Of a stretch of DNA of 64,000 bases, positions 57,812-64,000 are shown one piece after another. Source of the DNA: Helichrysum umbraculigerum (taxonomy: Eukaryota; Streptophyta; Magnoliopsida; Asterales; Asteraceae); NCBI GenBank assembly GCA_949592205.1, contig CATIUR010000004.1, positions 70,777,837 through 70,841,836 on the forward strand, given 5' to 3'. How positions within the stretch are numbered: position 1 is the stretch's first letter; each line of letters opens with the position of its first letter. The position numbers and the translations under genes were made by a program. Under the pieces are notes generated by a model, which was not told where the DNA came from, made no database searches, and worked only from the letters and a program-made list of their open reading frames with translations.

Positions 57812-60165
57812 TGATGTGACTCAAATAGTCATGTTTTTAAGGCAATATTTCACACTTTTTGGACGTGTCTTTAGTGAAAACATTCCAAAATGATCATTAT
57901 TTACTAAAATTCACTAAAGTGGTCTAAATATAGGCGTTGTTGCAAAAATCACCTAAAACGTCCAAATAACAAGCAAATTAGGGCGAATAAACGTGCACAA
58001 AATCCTCCGGCCTCATTTACCTTATATAGATCACATTCTAACTTCATCATATGATAAAACAGGTAAAATCGAGACGGGAAAATCAAGAATCATGCAAATC
58101 GGATAAAGAACGGAGAAGACAGAGTGGTATCAGACCCTATAAAGTCATTTCGGCTATGCATAATCTATACACATCCAATTTCAGTGAAGTTGGCATCATT
58201 AGAAGCGTAACGCAATTACGAAGACACATGCGAAAGAATCAGGTCAAATGGACGCATAACGAAGGAGATACGCGCTTTTTAAGCAACGAACGAAATCAGA
58301 CGGACACCGTATAAGGCCTCAGGAACCTTATACGGCCCCACAGAGACCGTATACGGCCTATTATACACCGTATACGGCCCTACCAAGGCCATATACGGCC
58401 CCCTGCACCCCATCTGCTGCTTCGTTTGCTTGTACATGCTGTTTCACGAGTTGTACGTGTGATTTTGAGCTTTGCCTATAAATAGGGATACCAACCTCCT
58501 CATTCAACACACCTTAACACACTTTTACATTCTCACACTTTTCTCATTTCTCTCTTTCTTTCACTTTCTCTCTCTAGCACTACTCTTAGGAGTTAGAGGA
58601 GAAAAGTTAGGGTTGAGCTTACGGTTTGAGTCTAGAGGAAGGTTTAGCTTGGTAATCTTGTTGTAACGAGTTTTTCAAGTTCAGACTATTTGTAATCCTC
58701 AGTATTATACTGCTGTATTCCCGGTGATATCTAAACTTTACTTACTGTTATAATGCTTGTGCTTTATGTTATTTCAGTTTGTATTCTACATATTGCCATG
58801 TTTATAGAGTAGTTTAATATTATGATTGTTGAAATGTAGATATTAGGAGTAAGGATGATGTTAAATTAATATTTCATTTATACGATTGGAAATTGTTATG
58901 CTGTGTATCTGGTTAAACTTATCCTGAATATAGATCTAGTCTCTCATCACCCTTTCCAGACTTTCACGTGACTGCTGCCCTAGGATAGGATCTGATCAAC
59001 CCTAATACTATGAATATGCAGTTATCTCCAGTTACAGTATGAAACTATGAACTTTCCTTTAAAAGGCACGGTACTTCGTATAGCGTTGGAAACACCTTCT
59101 GTGGAGTACAAATACGTGGAAGCTAAGGAAATGCCATGGATTGTTTCATCGTGAATTACCTAGAAGTGACCCTTCTAGAACTGTGGTCTAGGAATCAAAG
59201 ATGTGGAAATGCTTGTTGCACTGTACACCGTCAGTACACCTAAGATCTGGAACACTGTGGAAATGCTTAAATGCCCAGTACACCGTTAGTACATCTAGGG
59301 TTTGGAACACTGTGGAAATGCCTAATTGCCCTGTACACCGTGATTATTCCTAGGGATGAACGCTGACTGTAAAGGAGGGTTTATATTTACGATGGTTAAG
59401 TATGTGCTTCAACAGATACAATACAGGGTAAGTGTCAATTATAATACCTAGACATGCAAAACCCTAATCAGACCAATAGTTTAACATACATAGGATACAA
59501 TCAGTATTTGCCATGATAAAAGTAAATAGACGATTAGGTGTTAAGAAAGGTCAGTAAATACAATTGCGGTCTGTTGCCTTATGCCTGCTCACTAGATAAA
59601 TTAAGGGTGACTTTGTCTTATTCAAGCAAAAGTTCATGGGGGTTTGAAAACATCCTGATCTGATCTGAATCATGATAGCCTAGGATTCCAGTGATATATG
59701 TTTCTAGGGTTTCACCTGAACGTAGGGTCCTAGTGTTTACACCGAAAGTATATCTATTTTTTATCTGGTAAATCTCCAATCAAATTTATAATGAGCATCA
59801 TCCCAAAACCCTAGTTATCCAAGTTTCAGCAATCACATCTCTACCTTTCTGCTTATTCACTATCTTTTATCTCCTGCATTTATTTACTGCACTGCACTTA
59901 GGAAAATTAGAAAACCAAATCAATCCAAAAATCTATCTACCTACCCTCATCCTAATTGCGACCATAATCTTTGGTGATCCGCTTCATTTCAATTCGCTCC
60001 GATTTAAGAACGACCTCGAGTTATACTTACTGCTTGCTCCCAAGGTAGGTAGTACTTATAGTTTGAGCCCCAACTCATATAAATTTAAAACTCACTGTCC
60101 GCCGCCTCTATTGCTGTTGGAACAACGACCGGAGTCAAATCCGACCGACCGATAGGAGCACGACA
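57812..60165 (+). mobile_element. Element C 3' LTR, complete (2354 bp)
   Basis: TGATGTGACTCAAATAGTC to GAGCACGACA. It contains the palindrome cluster (58303-58402), TATAAATA (58477-58484) and leader repeats (59165-59345). Confidence 0.93.
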
Positions 60166-61603
60166 TATAACTACCTTCGGTCGTTACACAGCTTCCACTT
60201 GTTTGTACTACACCTAAAGTGTTTCCAACGCTATACTGTATAACAGTCGAATATGGGCCGTCATATTACTTTGCGATAATTAAGAACGGTTATATTTTAC
60301 TACTATGATAATCCTAAGACAACAATCAAACAAGAACATGCAATAAGACGATCAAAGTAATATTACCGATCTTTAATATTTAATTATAAATCATCCCATA
60401 ATTAACTAACTACATCACAAGCAAACACAACAAGTATACTACTCTCTAATCATGGCAATAACTAAATATAGCATGATCAATATAAACGTAATTAATTAAG
60501 ATAGATAAGGATAGAAAGAACCAGGATTAAATGAGGGAGAAAGTAGACTTGAGATAATTGACACAATTCCGAGCATACACCGAAGATTACAATGCGTTTC
60601 TTGCTTTCGTTCTATTCTAAACAAGCTCCTACACTTATATCTCTTTAGTTCTCCTCTAACTCCTAAGAGTAGTGCCAGAGAGAGAAACTAGAGAGAGTAA
60701 CTAACTACAAGAATAATTCTCCTCTAACTCCTAAGAGTAGTGCTAGAGAGAGAATTCTAGAGAAAGAAAGAGAGAAATATGCTTAATGTGTGTGCATATG
60801 GTGTGTGAAAAGGTGTGTCTTGAAAATGAACTCAAGCCTCCTATTTATAGGAGAGGTTTGGCTCACATTAGCATCAAGGGGTGCACATTAGCGCAATGTT
60901 GGTAAAAAGGTGCACCGGGTACTGTACAACGCGGAAAGTAGGCGCACCGGGTACTGTACAACGCGGAAAGTAGGCGCACCAGGTACGGGAATTAGCCAAA
61001 AAAGGAAACCGGGGTGGGGGACAGCAGGCCGGTGGCGCCCTGCTGCTGGCCGGCGGCGGCTGGGTGGTGGCCGACGGCGGCTGGCTGCCACCCGCCCCGT
61101 TTCGCCGTCTTTTGCTTCGTTTCTTGGTTCGTGCGTATTTTCTTCGTTATGCATTCGTTTGCGTCGATTCTTTTTGCGTTGGATTCGTAATTCAAAAACG
61201 AAGATTTTGACATAAGATAGACCCTGAGATGAGGTCCCTAACTCCAGATATCGCGTACGAATCATTTTGATCTTCCGGCGAGCGTAGAATCTTCATTCTT
61301 TATCCGTTTTAGTTGATTCTTCTTCTGTTGGATTCGTATTTTGAAAACGAACATCTTGGATAAAATGGATGTTGGTGAAGGGCACTTTAGTCTTGAAATC
61401 TCGTTTTGATGCCTTGAATCTTCAAACGTGTGTGGAATCTTCGTTTTTCATCCGTTTTGCTTGATTTTTATCGTGCAACCTTGTTTTGACCACCTTGGCA
61501 TAATGTCATTGATTTGAACCATATTTGAGTTCAAAATGCCAAGAATCGTTCCAGAATGAGAGAGATATCGGTAGTAAAAACACGACTTTTTACGCGATAT
61601 CAA
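60166..61603 (-). mobile_element. D 3' LTR, piece 3
   Basis: Resumes A-type LTR at TATAACTACC and ends TTTACGCGATATCA, next to D's polypurine tract. It has a 37-bp local duplication (CCGGGTACTGTACAACGCGG twice near 60916-60970) not in A. Confidence 0.9.
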
Positions 61604-61618
61604 GTATCCCACACTTAG
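61604..61618 (-). other. Element D 3' polypurine tract
   Basis: Minus strand TAAGTGTGGGATACT abuts the LTR start TGATATCGCG. Confidence 0.8.
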
Positions 61619-61621
61619 AAC

Positions 61622-61641
61622 TTTGCTTGTCCTCAAGCAAA
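61622..61641 (-). promoter_or_regulatory. Conserved hairpin before the polypurine tract (D)
   Basis: Minus strand TTTGCTTG-AGGA-CAAGCAAA. Relative to B and C both outer bases changed (G-C to T-A) and pairing is kept. Confidence 0.75.
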
Positions 61642-63141
61642 CTCGTATTTCAACATGGTTAAAGATAAGCAGATAATGAAATATTTTAAGGCGGAACTCT
61701 TTACTAAGGGGGTTTTGGAAAAATAGAGTATTCGTTCCTTGAAAAAGTAGGGTTGTAATCTTTGGGAGCATGCTTTTGATCTTTGATCTTGGATACATGA
61801 CTAGGCGATCCTCTCAAGGTGGTCACTCTAATCACTCAAAGTGTTTAGGGTTTCCTATTCCAAAATTATCAATCACTCAGAACGCCAGGCATGTATCGTT
61901 TATCGTCATAGGCTTGATCGAGAATCAAATCGTTACCTTTTTGGTGCGCGTGAAGTCGATCTAGCCACAATCATTCTAGGGGAAGTGATGTAGGGTTTTG
62001 GAGTGAGGCGTTGGTGATATGAGAGGGTGTTTTGTTGGATTTTCTTTTTAGTGAAGTTGGAAAGCTGAAATTTTTGACTTTTTGGGATGATTGACGCCCT
62101 TTTCTTTCGGTATTCGGAAGGAGTCTTTTTCTCCATTTGACTTTCTTTTCTTCGAATTTTCTTGGGCATTTTTGACTTCGTATCCTTGTAGCCTTTCTTC
62201 TTTCATCTTTGGAACTTTTATGAAGTTTGAGGGATGCTTTTGAGTAGGTACGGGATAACGTGTTTATTTTGGGGTGTGTAGAGGGGTTCAAGAATGATGT
62301 GATTCGATCTCCTTTTTACTCACCAATTTGGACTCGACATGCATTACAGGAGCAAGTTCTGATTCTAAACACATACATCGGCACACTCAAGAATCGAAAA
62401 AGTGAAGCATTAAAAGTGAATGCTTTATATGGCTCAAGATACCTAACGAATCGAAAGTTGGTTTGTTGTGTGCCTAATCATGCAATGCTCTTTATGGGAT
62501 TACTAAACTAATTTTTCAAAGGAATTCATATTTTATTTATCCTTCTTCCCAAAGTAAATCATTCTTTGTTTAAAATTTTTCATTTTCGACATATTTTTTA
62601 ACCCAATTTTTAAATTTTGTTTACTTTTTAGAGAAGGATAGTCTAAAGAGCAGCGAGTTTAGAATCAAGCATATACCATTATCCATTTTACAGTTGTGCA
62701 ACTACTGCTATCCCACACTTAAAGGAACATCGTCCTCGATGTTATTCTAAGCTCTGATTGGTATAAAATCCCACACTTATACATTTAAACATCTAAGACG
62801 TATTCTTTTAGCGGTGTATTTTGGGTTTGAATCCCACACTTAGTGATAAGCATAGTGGATATGGCATATTTAAAACGAAGGAAAGAGACTGGTAAAGAAG
62901 TACTCCCCGGTATTTGCAGTGTTCCTTGGTATGCGTTTGCCGAACTTCATCTTGTTGGGTTCACTCTTAATCAAGTCTTCTTGTGATTGGTCTCGTAAGT
63001 GTGAACACGTCGGATATACGATTCTTCGGTTATTGATGCTTCATTGCAGGCTGGAGCATTCTTTGTATTATCCGAGTGTAAAAGATAGTCGGAGATTTCA
63101 TCACTTCTTGGAATGTAAAATTGCGGAAATGTAAAAACACC
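61642..63141 (-). other. Element D 3' noncoding region
   Basis: Homologous to A and to the array units from about 61891 on. It holds three TAAGTGTGGGAT-type words (about 62711, 62768, 62834). It shows the undisturbed sequence left of CATGTATCG, proving that the Copia/A junction in the array is secondary. Confidence 0.7.
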
Positions 63142-63160
63142 GGTTGCCTCCCGAGAAGCG
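63142..63160 (-). promoter_or_regulatory. GGGAGGCAACC motif after X (element D)
   Basis: Minus strand CGCTTCTCGGGAGGCAACC, about 38 nt after the X stop at 63199. Confidence 0.6.
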
Positions 63161-63198
63161 TTCTTTTAAGGTCGAGAGCTCGACTTCTTTTCTCCTAG

Positions 63199-64000
63199 CT
63201 AGATGGAGATGGATGCATCCATGGGATCCCCTTTGTTGATGTTGTGGGCCCTAGGTTGCGGAAAAGTGTATCGAGGTGGATAGATTCTCATGAAATGATT
63301 GACTATTATCGTAATCAATTCAAATGGACTATCTCTCGATTCTGACTTGTAGTTCTGAAGATGCTCTGAAGTTGTCCTCACAAGTCCGTGAAGTCCGAAG
63401 GTGATGTATTCGACTGCTTTAGTGACAGTCCCACTAGGGTCGGTCATGGTGGTTGTGTCTGTCTTAACAACCTCTCTTGGCGGTGGGTTTTGCCAGAGAG
63501 AGCAAACAAACGCCAAGAATTGCAGTTTTATGCCTTCATAATTTTCGGTCTTGAAGTCTCCGTTGAATCTTCTTATGCATGTGCACAGGTTCTCTATTTG
63601 CCGGTGCTGATGGTTGTTGAATGGGAAATCGGATTCTGAGAAAACTAGAACAAGCTGACGAAGTATCTCCTTGCATCCTGTGTAGAATATGAACTTCGTT
63701 CTGGAGTTACTTTTCCGTTGTTGAATCTCCCGTAGATGGATCGTAACAAAAGTAGCCATATCAAGTGGTGATTCATATGTAGCCCTAAAAGGTCGTTCGC
63801 GCCTTGATTCCTCCCAAACAAGATCACTAAGTTCTTCAATCAATAACTCAAGTTGTTTTTCAATAGTGGAGTGGATAACCATATATCCGCTTTCTTTGGA
63901 ACTAAGGTGATCTTCTCTATTTAACAAGTCAAGCAATGATGTGAGGTCATTTTTTATCAAGATGTCGGCACGACTGCTCGGATGTCCAGTAGTCTCTTTC
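63199..64000 (-). CDS. Element D X module, partial (continues beyond window)
   Basis: Open frame from the right edge to the stop at 63199. It starts inside repeat 1 (TTGHPSSRADILIKNDLTSL), passes EKQLELLIEELSDLVWEE and RPFRATYESPLDMATFVTIH, then repeat 2 (LVLVFSESDFPFNNHQ; LQFLAFVCSL) and the end MRIYPPRYTFPQPRA. It lacks the +T frameshift and the T-run insertion seen in A and the array, so it is the best preserved copy of this version. Whether gag and protease precede it cannot be seen. Function unknown. Confidence 0.7.
   Translation of the reverse strand, partial: KETTGHPSSRADILIKNDLTSLLDLLNREDHLSSKESGYMVIHSTIEKQLELLIEELSDLVWEESRRERPFRATYESPLDMATFVTIHLREIQQRKSNSRTKFIFYTGCKEILRQLVLVFSESDFPFNNHQHRQIENLCTCIRRFNGDFKTENYEGIKLQFLAFVCSLWQNPPPREVVKTDTTTMTDPSGTVTKAVEYITFGLHGLVRTTSEHLQNYKSESRDSPFELITIIVNHFMRIYPPRYTFPQPRAHNINKGDPMDASISI

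Larger units (their letters stand above)
48109..60165 (+). mobile_element. Element C: Athila-type element with X and ATHILA ORF-1-like gene, no gag/pol
   Basis: The two LTRs are highly similar; PBS, hairpin and polypurine tract are in place on the plus strand. It lies in D's LTR. The left edge is deleted: the 5' LTR lacks its first ~95 bp, and about 28 bp of target plus the TSD are gone. Coding content is X right after the PBS (50529-51998) and an ATHILA ORF-1-like gene (53763-55440). Confidence 0.9.
35179..64000 (-). mobile_element. Element D: A-family element, interrupted twice, runs off window
   Basis: Minus-strand relative of A. Its 3' LTR is in three pieces (35179-35186, 47184-48108, 60166-61603) because B and C were inserted in it. 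Its internal 3' end (hairpin, polypurine tract, noncoding, X) follows to 64000. The 5' LTR, PBS and gag must lie beyond the window. Confidence 0.88.

Overview
This is a repeat-dominated stretch of a plant nuclear genome. Chromoviral Ty3/Gypsy, Ty1/Copia and Athila/TAT-type Ty3/Gypsy elements are nested inside one another, and no ordinary cellular gene, rRNA, tRNA or CRISPR array was found. The Copia gag and the LTR styles remind me of Asteraceae, but that is recollection and not proof. Target-site duplications (TSDs), primer-binding sites (PBS) and LTR edges read from the sequence explain most of the 64 kb.

Layout. 1-3242 is old, decayed host sequence: scrambled chromovirus 3'-end/LTR junctions, a 102-bp-arm hairpin, a decayed RNase H piece and a decayed retropepsin piece. 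A Ty1/Copia element (here F, 3243-35009, TSD TGGTA) was inserted into a second copy of the hairpin sequence and later swelled to 31.8 kb by insertions. Its coding domain lies inverted relative to its own LTR and PBS. Inside F sit (i) an Athila-type element A (25473-32463) that lost its 3' LTR; (ii) a five-copy, about 2.2-kb tandem array (3669-25472) whose unit fuses Copia gag, the 3' part of A and a slice of A's LTR; and (iii) a young chromovirus E (4113-16665, TSD ATCTT) inserted in array unit 1. To the right, element D (an A-family copy running off the window) starts at 35179. Its 3' LTR is cut in three by element B (35187-47178, TSD TGGCG) and element C (48109-60165).

How the genes fit together. 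E encodes a full gag-protease-RT-RNase H-integrase-chromodomain polyprotein with one nonsense codon, plus an extra coiled-coil reading frame ahead of gag. A, B, C and D have the tRNA-Asp-type PBS and LTR style of Athila/TAT elements, but no reverse transcriptase or integrase is visible in any of them. A and B encode Gag-protease fused in frame to an unrecognised C-terminal module, called X here, built from two copies of an about 130-residue unit. C carries X alone directly after its PBS plus an ATHILA ORF-1-like gene. D carries at least X. B, C and D share a perfect 8-bp hairpin just inside the 3' polypurine tract, with a compensatory base-pair change, and all four share a GGGAGGCAACCC motif about 40 nt after the X stop codon. 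This pol-less, X-bearing group is the most interesting system in the window.
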